Of a stretch of DNA of 6,910 nucleotides, positions 1-6,728 are shown in pieces; position 1 is the first letter of the stretch; each line of letters opens with the position of its first letter. Position numbers and translations under genes: made by a program. The notes beneath the pieces were generated by a model. That model ran no database searches. It worked only from the letters and a program-made list of their open reading frames with translations, and was not told the DNA's origin. This DNA comes from Thauera sp. (GTDB lineage Bacteria; Pseudomonadota; Gammaproteobacteria; Burkholderiales; Rhodocyclaceae): the NCBI GenBank assembly GCA_023150215.1, contig JAKLLJ010000178.1, positions 1 to 6,910 on the forward strand. The letters are read 5' to 3'.

Positions 1-1
1 G

Positions 2-367
2 TTGATCGTGGCGGAATCGGTCGCCGCGTTCTTCGCCGAGCCGCACAATCGCGAGGTGATAGAGCAGTTGCGCGCCGCCGGCCTGCGGTGGACTGAAGGC
101 GAGCCGGCGACGACCGTCGCCGGTGCCTTCGCAGGCAAGACCTTCGTACTCACCGGCACGCTGCCGACCTTGACCCGCGACGAGGCCAAGGCGCTGATCG
201 AGGCGCAAGGCGGCAAGGTCGCCGGCTCGGTGTCGAAGAAGACCCACTACGTGGTGGCCGGTGCCGAGGCCGGCTCCAAGCTGGAGAAGGCGCAGGCGCT
301 CGGCGTGGCCATCCTCGACGAGGACGGCCTGCGTGCGCTGCTGAACGAAACGGATACAAACGCTTGA
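2..367 (+). CDS. ligA: NAD-dependent DNA ligase LigA, C-terminal fragment (BRCT domain), 5' end outside window
   Basis: This is the last 121 codons of an open frame that enters from the left edge; the first codon seen (TTG) is internal, not a start. LigA seals nicks in duplex DNA using NAD+ during replication and repair in the cytoplasm. Residues 1-30 of the fragment (IVAESVAAFF then NREVIEQLRAAGL) match the end of the helix-hairpin-helix domain. Residues about 42-115 form a BRCT domain, with the typical FAGKTFVLTGTL opening, the ALIEAQGGKVAGSVSKKT segment, the THYVVAG strand and a GSKLEKAQALGV helix. The catalytic adenylation, OB and zinc-finger parts lie outside the window, so the fragment is about a sixth of a normal LigA of roughly 670 residues. 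It ends in TGA 76 bases before galU on the same strand. The family call is firm; the protein upstream of the window is inferred to be intact. Confidence 0.95.
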   Translation: MIVAESVAAFFAEPHNREVIEQLRAAGLRWTEGEPATTVAGAFAGKTFVLTGTLPTLTRDEAKALIEAQGGKVAGSVSKKTHYVVAGAEAGSKLEKAQALGVAILDEDGLRALLNETDTNA

Positions 368-428
368 AGCACACCGGTGCGCATGCAGGCATGATCGCGC
401 CCGCTGGATCGAAACCCCCTTTCATCGT

Positions 429-435
429 GGGAGAG
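429..435 (+). promoter_or_regulatory. Shine-Dalgarno sequence of galU
   Basis: A GGGAGAG stretch lies about 8-10 bases upstream of the ATG at 444 and is followed by an A-rich spacer (caagaaaa). It supports that ATG as the galU start. The rest of the 76-base ligA-galU gap shows no convincing promoter or terminator, so galU may be partly read through from ligA. Confidence 0.7.
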
Positions 436-443
436 CAAGAAAA

Positions 444-1349
444 ATGAAGAAGGTCACCAAGGCGATTTTCCCGGTTGCCGGCATGGGCACGCGCTTCCTG
501 CCCGCCACCAAGGCGAGCCCGAAGGAGATGCTCCCGATCGTGGACAAGCCGCTGATCCAGTATGCGGTCGAAGAAGCGGTCGCCGCCGGCATCACCGACA
601 TGATCTTCATCACCGGACGCACGAAGCGCTCGATCGAGGACCACTTCGACAAGGCCTACGAGCTCGAGACCGAACTCGAGGCGCGCGGCAAGAAGGAACT
701 GCTCGAGATCGTGCGCAAAACGGTGCCCAAGGGCGTCAACTGCATCTACATCCGCCAGTCGGAAGCGCTCGGCCTTGGCCATGCGGTGATGTGTGCGAGC
801 CACGTGGTCAGCGACGAGGCTTTTGCGGTGATCCTCGCCGATGACCTGCTCGACAACAAGGACGGCAAGCCGGTGTTGAAGCAGATGGTGGATGTTTACA
901 ACTACCATCGCTGCTCGGTGCTCGGCACCATGAACGTGCCCATCGAGGAAACCCGCAGCTATGGCATCGTCAGCACCGAGACCGACAAGGGACAGGTGCA
1001 GCGCATGACCGGCATCATCGAGAAGCCGAAGCCCGAGGAAGCGCCGACCACCCAGGCCGTGGTCGGCCGCTACATCCTGACCCCGCGCATCTTCGACCAT
1101 ATCCGTGCGTTGAAGCCCGGTGCCGGCGGCGAGTACCAGCTCACCGACGCGATCGCCTCGCTGCTCAAGGAAGAGGCGGTGCTGGCCTATCAGTTCGACG
1201 GCGTGCGCTACGACTGCGGCTCCAAGCTCGGCTACCTGAAGGCAACCATCGAGTTCGGCCTGCGCCATCCTGAGACCGGTGCCGATTTCGCGGCCTACCT
1301 TGCCGGTCGTTTCGGTGCCGAGGGCAAGGCGACGAAGGCCGCCAAGTAA
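444..1349 (+). CDS. galU: UTP-glucose-1-phosphate uridylyltransferase (UDP-glucose pyrophosphorylase)
   Basis: This complete 301-residue cytoplasmic enzyme makes UDP-glucose and pyrophosphate from UTP and glucose-1-phosphate, supplying precursors for lipopolysaccharide, exopolysaccharide and galactose metabolism. The length is normal for bacterial GalU. Visible motifs are the nucleotide-binding loop GMGTRFLPATK (13-23) followed by SPKEMLPIVDKP (25-36); QSEALGLGHAV (105-115), which contacts the nucleotide; LADD (131-134), with the acidic residues that bind Mg2+; SYGIV (172-176); IIEKP (191-195); VGRYIL (207-212); GGEYQLTDAI (228-237) in the sugar-binding region; and DCGSKLGYLKA (257-267). All key stretches are intact. 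The ATG start follows a Shine-Dalgarno sequence and gives the expected MKKVTKAIFPVAG N-terminus. A strong hairpin terminator follows the stop codon. ligA lies upstream on the same strand, and the downstream gene is convergent. The start and function are both well supported. Confidence 0.97.
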   Translation: MKKVTKAIFPVAGMGTRFLPATKASPKEMLPIVDKPLIQYAVEEAVAAGITDMIFITGRTKRSIEDHFDKAYELETELEARGKKELLEIVRKTVPKGVNCIYIRQSEALGLGHAVMCASHVVSDEAFAVILADDLLDNKDGKPVLKQMVDVYNYHRCSVLGTMNVPIEETRSYGIVSTETDKGQVQRMTGIIEKPKPEEAPTTQAVVGRYILTPRIFDHIRALKPGAGGEYQLTDAIASLLKEEAVLAYQFDGVRYDCGSKLGYLKATIEFGLRHPETGADFAAYLAGRFGAEGKATKAAK

Positions 1350-1380
1350 GGCTCTTCTCGCGCCGCAAGGCGAGTTGCTG

Positions 1381-1407
1381 ACGGGCGGCCTGCGGGTCGC
1401 CCGTTTT
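1381..1407 (+). terminator. Rho-independent terminator of galU, touching the end of the convergent cytochrome gene
   Basis: A perfect 7-bp stem, ACGGGCG (1381-1387) pairing with CGCCCGT (1398-1404), closes a 10-base loop and is followed by TTTT (1404-1407), 32 bases after the galU stop. The stem would also form in minus-strand RNA, but there it is followed by CAGCAACTCG rather than a T run, so it is a strong terminator only for galU. Its T tract covers two bases of the stop codon of the convergent gene (TAA on the minus strand, 1406-1408). A smaller stem with a GCAA tetraloop, CGCC/GGCG at 1361-1372, lies just upstream and may add structure. Confidence 0.8.
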
Positions 1408-2911
1408 ACAGGGTCTTGAGGTATTCGAGCAGGTCGGCCTTGTCCGCAGCGGGCAGGGTGGTGCCAAAGGCGTGGCCGCTGTTGCTGCCGCCCTTGGCGG
1501 CGACGTTGTGGAGCGTCCCGCTGCGCGCTGCCTCGGGACCGGTGGTAACGAAGCCGACCCGGTCCGGGTCATAGAGGTCGTAGCCGCGCCAGAAGGTGGT
1601 GGGGCGCTGCGTTGGCGGTTCGAGCAGGTCGCGCAGCGAGGGCACCGAGCCATTGTGCAGGTAGGGCGCACGCAGCCAGATGCCGTCGAGGAAGGCGGCC
1701 ACATAGCCGCGCAACGGTTCCTCGACCAGGCCTGCACGCTCGATCCCCATGTCCTCGACGACGGCGTTGGCCTCGCGCGCGGCGCGCTCGTTCCAGGTGC
1801 CGATGCGCTCCGCGCTGGTGCCGATTTCCGCGAGCGGGATCACCGTTCCGGTGCGCGCCGAGGCGTGGCAGCCGGCGCAGGTCACAGCGAACACCCGCTT
1901 GCCGCGCTCGGCACCGGCCGTATCGATCGCGAACGGATACGATGGCGCACGTTTTGCCGACACGTAATCGATGAGCCAGCGCACCTCGCCGAGAAATTCG
2001 TCGCGGTCCTTGGGCGGCGCGCCGAGCAGGCCGAGTGCGGAGTCGATCACCACCGAATAGGCATCGTGGCTGTCGCCGCCAAAGTTCATGCGCATGCCCT
2101 GGTCGGCGCGGTACTTGCCGAGGTTCCACAGCGAGGGCATGTCGGTCGGGCCGAAGCTGTCGTCCATCGGCCAGCGGATCATGAAGTACTTGGTCAGGTT
2201 CATCGCGTCGTCGCGGCCGCGGCCCCAGGGCGGGAAATCCTCGCGGTACAGCCAGGCGAACTGCTGCTCGCGTTCGAGCAGGCGTTTGCGCGTGATCGGG
2301 ATGATCACGAAGCGATAAAGCAGGCGGTCGATGAAGGACAAGTCGGTGACCAGATTGATCTCGGCCATCAGGTTGTCGGCATTGAAGCGCGGATCCTTGG
2401 CGCAATCGACCAGGAAACGGAAGAAGGCCCACAGGTTCAGCGTGTGGTTGGGGCCGGTCGGCACGAAAGTCGGCGCCGCATCGGCCTGCGTGCGGTAGCT
2501 CGTGGTGTGGCAGGACGCACAGTTGTTGGCCACGCGCGGAAAACCCACCACCTTCTTCGAGAACCCGACCGGCAGCTCCAGGCCTTCCTCCCAGACCACG
2601 CCAAAGGCGGCATAGCCGCCCGGCCCCGGCAACTTGTCGGGGAACATCCGCGGCAGCACGTAGAAGATCCAGTAGGGGATGCCGGCATCGCGCTCGGCAC
2701 CGATCGAGCCGTACTTGAAGCGCATGTCGGGATCGCTCGTGATCCATTCCGGCTGCGCTTCCTCGCGGAAGAACTTGTACCACGCGAACGCGCCGCCAGC
2801 GGCGCCGAGCGCGAGCAGCACGAGCAGCGCGACGAGCAGGTTGCGGCCCCTGCTGCGGAAGCCGGCGCGCGCGCAGCGCGAGCGCGGATTCGTGACGGCG
2901 GCGGATTTCAT
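1406..2911 (-). CDS. RoxA-like diheme c-type cytochrome (MauG / cytochrome c peroxidase superfamily), paralogue 1
   Basis: This 501-residue predicted periplasmic diheme protein is the last gene of the minus-strand operon. The N-terminus is basic (RSRGRN) and followed by a hydrophobic segment at about 24-44, which is either an uncleaved anchor or a signal peptide cut after AFA-43. Covalent haem motifs are CASCH (131-135) and CAGCH (345-349), 214 residues apart. Other landmarks are FKYGS (65-69), LPVGFSK (113-119), PPWGRGRDD (227-235), MPSLWN (258-263), GIWLRAPYLHNGSVP (410-424) and a C-terminal SNSGHAFG...EYLKT segment (476-500). APYLHNGSVP is a signature of the bacterial peroxidase/MauG/RoxA superfamily, and the N-x-GH ending is what I associate with the RoxA rubber oxygenase branch; RoxA itself is longer, near 680 residues. 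It could be an oxygenase, a peroxidase or an electron-transfer protein; the substrate is unknown. The ATG at 2911 is preceded by GAGGAG, 16 bases after the upstream paralogue ends. The haem-protein call is firm; the subfamily is moderately supported. Confidence 0.88.
   Translation of the reverse strand: MKSAAVTNPRSRCARAGFRSRGRNLLVALLVLLALGAAGGAFAWYKFFREEAQPEWITSDPDMRFKYGSIGAERDAGIPYWIFYVLPRMFPDKLPGPGGYAAFGVVWEEGLELPVGFSKKVVGFPRVANNCASCHTTSYRTQADAAPTFVPTGPNHTLNLWAFFRFLVDCAKDPRFNADNLMAEINLVTDLSFIDRLLYRFVIIPITRKRLLEREQQFAWLYREDFPPWGRGRDDAMNLTKYFMIRWPMDDSFGPTDMPSLWNLGKYRADQGMRMNFGGDSHDAYSVVIDSALGLLGAPPKDRDEFLGEVRWLIDYVSAKRAPSYPFAIDTAGAERGKRVFAVTCAGCHASARTGTVIPLAEIGTSAERIGTWNERAAREANAVVEDMGIERAGLVEEPLRGYVAAFLDGIWLRAPYLHNGSVPSLRDLLEPPTQRPTTFWRGYDLYDPDRVGFVTTGPEAARSGTLHNVAAKGGSNSGHAFGTTLPAADKADLLEYLKTL
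1620..1690. repeat. Paralogue block, copy 1 (encodes the APYLHNGSVP region)
   Basis: This 71-base stretch of the 501-residue gene aligns without gaps to 3184-3254 in the 515-residue gene, with 8 mismatches by eye (about 89% identity). It encodes the GIWLRAPYLHNGSVP motif and the flanking LRDLL helix. It is an internal paralogy signal, not a mobile element. Confidence 0.8.
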
Positions 2912-2918
2912 GACTGCA

Positions 2919-2924
2919 CTCCTC
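2919..2924 (-). promoter_or_regulatory. Shine-Dalgarno sequence of the 501-residue cytochrome gene
   Basis: On the minus strand GAGGAG lies 7 bases before the ATG at 2911, within the 16-base gap after the upstream stop codon. It fixes the start and suggests translation close behind the upstream gene. Confidence 0.75.
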
Positions 2925-2927
2925 GCA

Positions 2928-4475
2928 TCAGAAGGTCTTCAGGTATTCGACCAGCGCATCCTTGTCGGCGGCCGGAAGCTCGGTGCCATACGCCGGGCCT
3001 TCGTGACCGCCATTGCCGTTGCCCGGCAGCGTGGTGTCGAACAGGAAGCGATCGGCGGCCTTGTCTTCCGCGTCCGTGCTCGCGGCACACTGCGCCGGAT
3101 CGGCAGCGCTGGCGAAGCCGACGCGCGTGGCGTCGATCAGCGTGTTGCCGCGGACAAAGCAGCGCGGGCGCGTGGGGGACGGGTCGAGCAGATCGCGCAG
3201 CGTGGGTACAGAGCCGTTGTGCAGATAGGGGGCGCGCAGCCAGATGCCGTCGAGCGGCATGTTGGCGTAGCCGCGGGACTTGCGGAAATGGCGGAAACGA
3301 TGCGGATAGCCGGCGTAGAGGGTGGCTTGGTTGAGCGCCAGATCGCGGGTGTAGGAATCGAGCCGGGCGGGGTCGGTGGCGATGTGCGTGATCGGCGTGA
3401 CATGGCCGACCTGCGGCCCGCCAAAGTCGCTGCCGCTCGTGCCATGGCAGTCGGCGCAATAGTGCGCGTAAAGCGGCGCGCCGCGTGCGGCGAGGGTGCT
3501 GTCGATGGGCAGTGGCCAGGCCGGCGGGGTGAGGTCGAGCACCCAGGCCTCGACGCGCGCGATGGCGGCGAGGTCGATGGTGGGGGGCGTGGTGCCGGTG
3601 CCGAAGGCGGCGCTCTTGTTGCGCTCCTCGGTGTGGGGGTTGTTGCCGTCCCAGTGCAGCTCCATGCGCTCGCCGTCGTCGCGCAGCATGCGCTTGCGCT
3701 GGTTCCAGATCGAGGGAAAGTCCGAGGCGCCGAGGCGCTCGCGGGCGGGCAGTTGCGCTACCGGAAAGTTGAACAGCACCTTTGCGGCGTTGAAGGTGTC
3801 GACCCGCCCCGGCCCCCAAGGTGGCTGATCGAACACGAAGCCGAAGCGCCCGCGCAGCATCAGCAGGCGCTCGCGCATCAAGGCGATCGCGACCGGATAG
3901 ACCAAGTATCGATCGATGAGGCCGAGCCCGCCGCTCAGGCGCTCGATCTCGGGCACGATGAACTCGCGCGAGAAGCTGGGGCCGGCGGCGCATTCGAAGA
4001 AGAAGCGCTGGAAAGCACGGATGTCGAAACGATGGGCAGGCATGCCGACGATCAGGCGCGGCGGCGCGTCGGGTGTGTCGCGAACGAGTCCGGTGTGGCA
4101 AGCGGCGCAGTTGAGGAAGACGCGATCGATGCCGAGGTGGCGGCGCTTCGACACCCCGACAGGCAGGTCGCGGCCGTCCTCGAAGATGAATCCGAGTGAC
4201 GGGTAGCCGGGGCCGGGCAGGTGCTGGGCGCACACCGTCGGCAAGGCCTGCCAGATCCAGTACGGGAAGCCCGACTCGCGCTCGCCGCCGGTCGAACCGT
4301 ACTTGAAGTGCTCCACTGGGTCGGGATAGGTGACTGGCTCGTCGGGCAGGAAGCGCACCAACGCGTAGCTGCCACCGAGCAGGATCAGCAGCCAGGGCAG
4401 CAGCACGAGGAGGCGAAGCAGCGTGTGTGCGAGGCGCGGGCGATGCGTGCGGGGGGCGGACTCGGGCGTGTTCAC
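2928..4475 (-). CDS. RoxA-like diheme c-type cytochrome (MauG / cytochrome c peroxidase superfamily), paralogue 2
   Basis: This predicted protein of 515 residues starts at GTG 4475 and is paralogous to the next gene over its whole length. A basic N-terminus (RTHRPRLAH) leads into a hydrophobic segment at about 18-40 with no clear cleavage site, so a periplasm-facing membrane anchor is likely. Haem motifs are CAACH (123-127) and CADCH (340-344), 217 residues apart. Shared landmarks are FKYGS (57-61), LPVGVSK (104-110), PPWGPGRVD (218-226), FPSIWN (253-258), GIWLRAPYLHNGSVP (410-424), NGNGGHEG (486-493) and LPAADK...EYLKTF at the end. The frame stays open upstream to an ATG at 4691, but that start would overlap the preceding gene by about 170 bases and put some 70 non-cytochrome-like residues before the anchor. 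The GTG follows GAGG by 5 bases and is 43 bases after the upstream stop. Cys-439 and Cys-463 have no partner in the paralogue and could form a disulphide. Substrate unknown; an oxygenase, peroxidase or electron-transfer role are all possible. Confidence 0.87.
   Translation of the reverse strand: MNTPESAPRTHRPRLAHTLLRLLVLLPWLLILLGGSYALVRFLPDEPVTYPDPVEHFKYGSTGGERESGFPYWIWQALPTVCAQHLPGPGYPSLGFIFEDGRDLPVGVSKRRHLGIDRVFLNCAACHTGLVRDTPDAPPRLIVGMPAHRFDIRAFQRFFFECAAGPSFSREFIVPEIERLSGGLGLIDRYLVYPVAIALMRERLLMLRGRFGFVFDQPPWGPGRVDTFNAAKVLFNFPVAQLPARERLGASDFPSIWNQRKRMLRDDGERMELHWDGNNPHTEERNKSAAFGTGTTPPTIDLAAIARVEAWVLDLTPPAWPLPIDSTLAARGAPLYAHYCADCHGTSGSDFGGPQVGHVTPITHIATDPARLDSYTRDLALNQATLYAGYPHRFRHFRKSRGYANMPLDGIWLRAPYLHNGSVPTLRDLLDPSPTRPRCFVRGNTLIDATRVGFASAADPAQCAASTDAEDKAADRFLFDTTLPGNGNGGHEGPAYGTELPAADKDALVEYLKTF
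3184..3254. repeat. Paralogue block, copy 2 (encodes the APYLHNGSVP region)
   Basis: This is the partner of the 71-base block at 1620-1690, in the same orientation and in the same part of the second paralogue. The only clear protein differences are Ser/Thr after SVP and Glu/Asp after LRDLL. The conservation is much higher than in most of the rest of the two genes. Confidence 0.8.
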
Positions 4476-4480
4476 GGTGA

Positions 4481-4484
4481 CCTC
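4481..4484 (-). promoter_or_regulatory. Shine-Dalgarno sequence deciding the GTG start of the 515-residue cytochrome
   Basis: On the minus strand GAGG precedes the GTG at 4475 by 5 bases (GAGGTCACC then GTG). No ATG or TTG codon with comparable spacing is in frame between the upstream stop and the hydrophobic segment, so this site supports the GTG start. Confidence 0.6.
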
Positions 4485-4518
4485 GGAGCTGCAGTGCGGT
4501 GCGGTGTAGGGGCGCAGA

Positions 4519-6660
4519 TCACCCGGTCGGGATGCGGCAGGGGGAGAGCGTGGCGTAGGGGTGGGCAAGCACGTCGTCGCCGCGCGCTTGCAGCAGTCGT
4601 TCCAGCAGCTCGCGCATCGCGGCCAGGTCGGGCGACTGCAGGAAGGCGGCCGCATGCGCGGCCGCGGGTGGCGGCATGGGCGTCTTCGCACGCGCTGCGG
4701 CCGGCAGCCGGTTCATCTCCAGTCGATAGAGCATGCGTTGCGCACAGGCCGCGAGGCTGGCACGCACCCGCGACTCCTCGCCGTGCAGGAAGCCGGGCGG
4801 GAAGGCGGTGTTCTCGGCGTGGCATTGGCTGCATTGGCGCAGGAAGGGCTGCAGGTCAGCGGGCCAGTGCTGTGTGTGGGCCCGGGCCATGGCAGGCGGC
4901 TGCGCGGACGACGGTGCAGGCGCGGTGGGCGGATCGCGAACGTCCTCGCCGAAGCTGCGCAGCAGCGGTGCGAGCAGGGCCATACGGCGCGCCGGGCCGC
5001 CCGTCAGCGCATCGTTCTGCCCGGTAAGGTTTGCGCGCGCCAAGGCCTCGACGGCATGCCCGAGCGGTTGGAGATCGTCGACGAGTTCTAGACTTGCCAC
5101 GAGTGCTTCGCCTGCGTCGGTCTTCGCCATCAGCATGCCGCGGGTGTCGCTCCCCCCAAGCTGCAACACGGTGATCGCTTCGCCACTGCCGGCGCGGACC
5201 GGAACGCCCCGGCTGGCGGCGAGTGCGAAGCGGATCGGCCACTCGGCGGCCTGCTCGCGGCTCCCGAGCTTGGACAGCGTTACGCCGGCGTGCGCACGCG
5301 ACCCACGCAGCTCGAGGCGATCGAGCACGCCGTCGGCAGCGCGGTGCCCGTCGAGCATGATGCGCGCCTGCAGGCGGACCCCAGATCCGTTCGCACAGTC
5401 CAGGTCGACCCGCGTCGCGTTCGCGGCTCGGCGCAGGGTGCAGGTGAGCTCGATCTGCAGTGCGCCTGGCTGCAGGCGCGCAAGGGCGCGCTCGACGAGC
5501 GCAAGGTCGGCGTGCGAGAAGATCGCCCCGAGCAGGTGGATGAAGCGTGCCACGTCTCCGGCGTCACGTCCGCGCCAGTGTTCGAGCGGCACACGCAGCG
5601 TCAGCGGATCGAAGGCGGCGGGAATGTCCGCATAGCGCACGAGCTCGGCGTCGGCAGGGGGCGCAATCCCGCCCTCGATGCCGGCGAAGGGTTGGCGGTT
5701 GGGTACTTGCGGATCGGGGATGACGAGGCCGTCGGGCCAGCGCGCCTGCCAGCTGGCGAGCAAGACCTGGACCAGGCGGTGGGGGACGTCCGCACTCGCG
5801 ACGCTCGGTGAAGCGCCGATGAGGCGCTGGCGCAAGGCCTGCAGCAGGGTTTGCGCACGGCAGTCGACGCTCGCCTGCAGGGTGGCCAGCGCGCAGCCTT
5901 CCTGCCACAGGCGCTGGGCGATGGCGAGGCGATTGGCGCGCGCGGTCGCGGCATCGATCGCTTCGGGCACATCGACGCCGTGACGCCAGGGCAAGCCCTG
6001 ATGGTCGAGGCCGGTGGCGGCAAGACGTGCGGCGATCGGCGGGCTGGCGCTGGTCTCGTCCCACGACGGGCGGGAGAAGATCGGCGCCGCGTTCTGGTGG
6101 CAGGCGAGGCAGAGCGTGCGGTTAGCTGGAACCACTCGCGGTGTCGCCCCGGCGCGGTAGTCGAGCACGAGCTGGAACTCGAAGCGGCCCGCATCCTCGT
6201 TGTAGCTGATCACCTCGAGCGCCTCGGCGCGCTCGTGGTGAGCCAGATACAGCCGGTCCTTCAGGTAAAGGTGTCCGGCGGGCGCGTCGGGCGCCGGTTC
6301 GCCGGTGACCGCCGCGACCACGCGCGGAAAGCGGAAGGCGTCGACGTCACCGGCGGCGTGGCGCTGCAGCGAGCGCCCGAGCGGGATCAGCACGATGGCC
6401 AGTCCTCCACCCGGACTTTCGCCATCGAGTTGCGCTCGCACGCGCTGCAGCAGGGCCGGGAACGGGAAGGGCACCTGAGGCGTGCCGTCGGCCTCGCGCT
6501 CGAGCAGACGATCGAACAGCGAACGGCCGTGCTGCGGCAGTGTGCGGCCGAGGTCCGCGCCGATGGCCGGAGCGGCGAGCGCACCGCCCAACAGGGCGCC
6601 CAGCATTACCCGAAGCACGAGGCGGGAGAGCGGGCTGGAGACCGGGTGACGCTGGCGCAT
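4519..6660 (-). CDS. Large exported diheme c-type cytochrome-domain protein, family not recognised
   Basis: This predicted protein of 713 residues starts at ATG 6660. The N-terminus is a clear signal peptide: a basic start (MRQRH, then SRLVLR), a hydrophobic core at about 15-30 and a likely cut after AIGA-35. Two haem motifs stand far apart: CLACH (184-188), followed by QNAAPIFSRPSWDET, and CSQCH (610-614), followed after 48 residues by MPPP (662-665). Such a Met is the usual sixth ligand in small class I cytochromes, so the C-terminal ~110 residues look like a compact cytochrome c domain. The ~420 residues between hold no further CxxCH and no domain I recognise; Cys-256/267 and Cys-407/422 might form disulphides. 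A Pro/Ala-rich linker at about 576-592 precedes the last domain. The frame is open to an upstream ATG at 6783, which would overlap the previous gene; the chosen start has GAGGGGA just upstream and begins the signal peptide. As first complete gene of the three, it may be an electron-transfer partner of the two RoxA-like proteins; that is inference. Confidence 0.82.
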   Translation of the reverse strand: MRQRHPVSSPLSRLVLRVMLGALLGGALAAPAIGADLGRTLPQHGRSLFDRLLEREADGTPQVPFPFPALLQRVRAQLDGESPGGGLAIVLIPLGRSLQRHAAGDVDAFRFPRVVAAVTGEPAPDAPAGHLYLKDRLYLAHHERAEALEVISYNEDAGRFEFQLVLDYRAGATPRVVPANRTLCLACHQNAAPIFSRPSWDETSASPPIAARLAATGLDHQGLPWRHGVDVPEAIDAATARANRLAIAQRLWQEGCALATLQASVDCRAQTLLQALRQRLIGASPSVASADVPHRLVQVLLASWQARWPDGLVIPDPQVPNRQPFAGIEGGIAPPADAELVRYADIPAAFDPLTLRVPLEHWRGRDAGDVARFIHLLGAIFSHADLALVERALARLQPGALQIELTCTLRRAANATRVDLDCANGSGVRLQARIMLDGHRAADGVLDRLELRGSRAHAGVTLSKLGSREQAAEWPIRFALAASRGVPVRAGSGEAITVLQLGGSDTRGMLMAKTDAGEALVASLELVDDLQPLGHAVEALARANLTGQNDALTGGPARRMALLAPLLRSFGEDVRDPPTAPAPSSAQPPAMARAHTQHWPADLQPFLRQCSQCHAENTAFPPGFLHGEESRVRASLAACAQRMLYRLEMNRLPAAARAKTPMPPPAAAHAAAFLQSPDLAAMRELLERLLQARGDDVLAHPYATLSPCRIPTG

Positions 6661-6665
6661 GTTCG

Positions 6666-6672
6666 TCCCCTC
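6666..6672 (-). promoter_or_regulatory. Shine-Dalgarno sequence of the 713-residue diheme gene
   Basis: On the minus strand GAGGGGA lies 5 bases before the ATG at 6660. It favours this start over the in-frame ATG 123 bases upstream, which lies inside the preceding gene and has no hydrophobic segment directly after it. Confidence 0.7.
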
Positions 6673-6728
6673 GCGCAATGTTCCCTGCTGGACGCTGCCA
6701 CATGCCGGGAAATCGCGCGTGCTTGTCC

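Noticed and set aside
364..395. Possible promoter for galU (TTGAAG and CATGAT)
   Set aside because: Only four of six bases match in each box, and the spacer is about 20 bases, too long for a typical sigma-70 promoter; it also begins in the ligA stop codon.
150..1268. 372-codon minus-strand open frame over ligA and galU
   Set aside because: It is opposite two firmly identified genes with all motifs intact.
1472..3334. 620-codon open frame on the plus strand across the two cytochrome genes
   Set aside because: It lies opposite the paralogues, which carry intact haem motifs, and its translation is Arg/Ala/Gly-rich with no domain. Long antisense open frames are expected in GC-rich DNA.
2679..4199. 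506-codon plus-strand open frame
   Set aside because: It is antisense to the two diheme genes, low in complexity and without recognisable motifs; a compositional shadow.
4476..4691. Earlier in-frame ATG for the 515-residue cytochrome
   Set aside because: It would overlap the end of the 713-residue gene by about 170 bases and place a Cys/Arg-rich stretch ahead of the membrane segment; the GTG at 4475 has its own ribosome-binding site.
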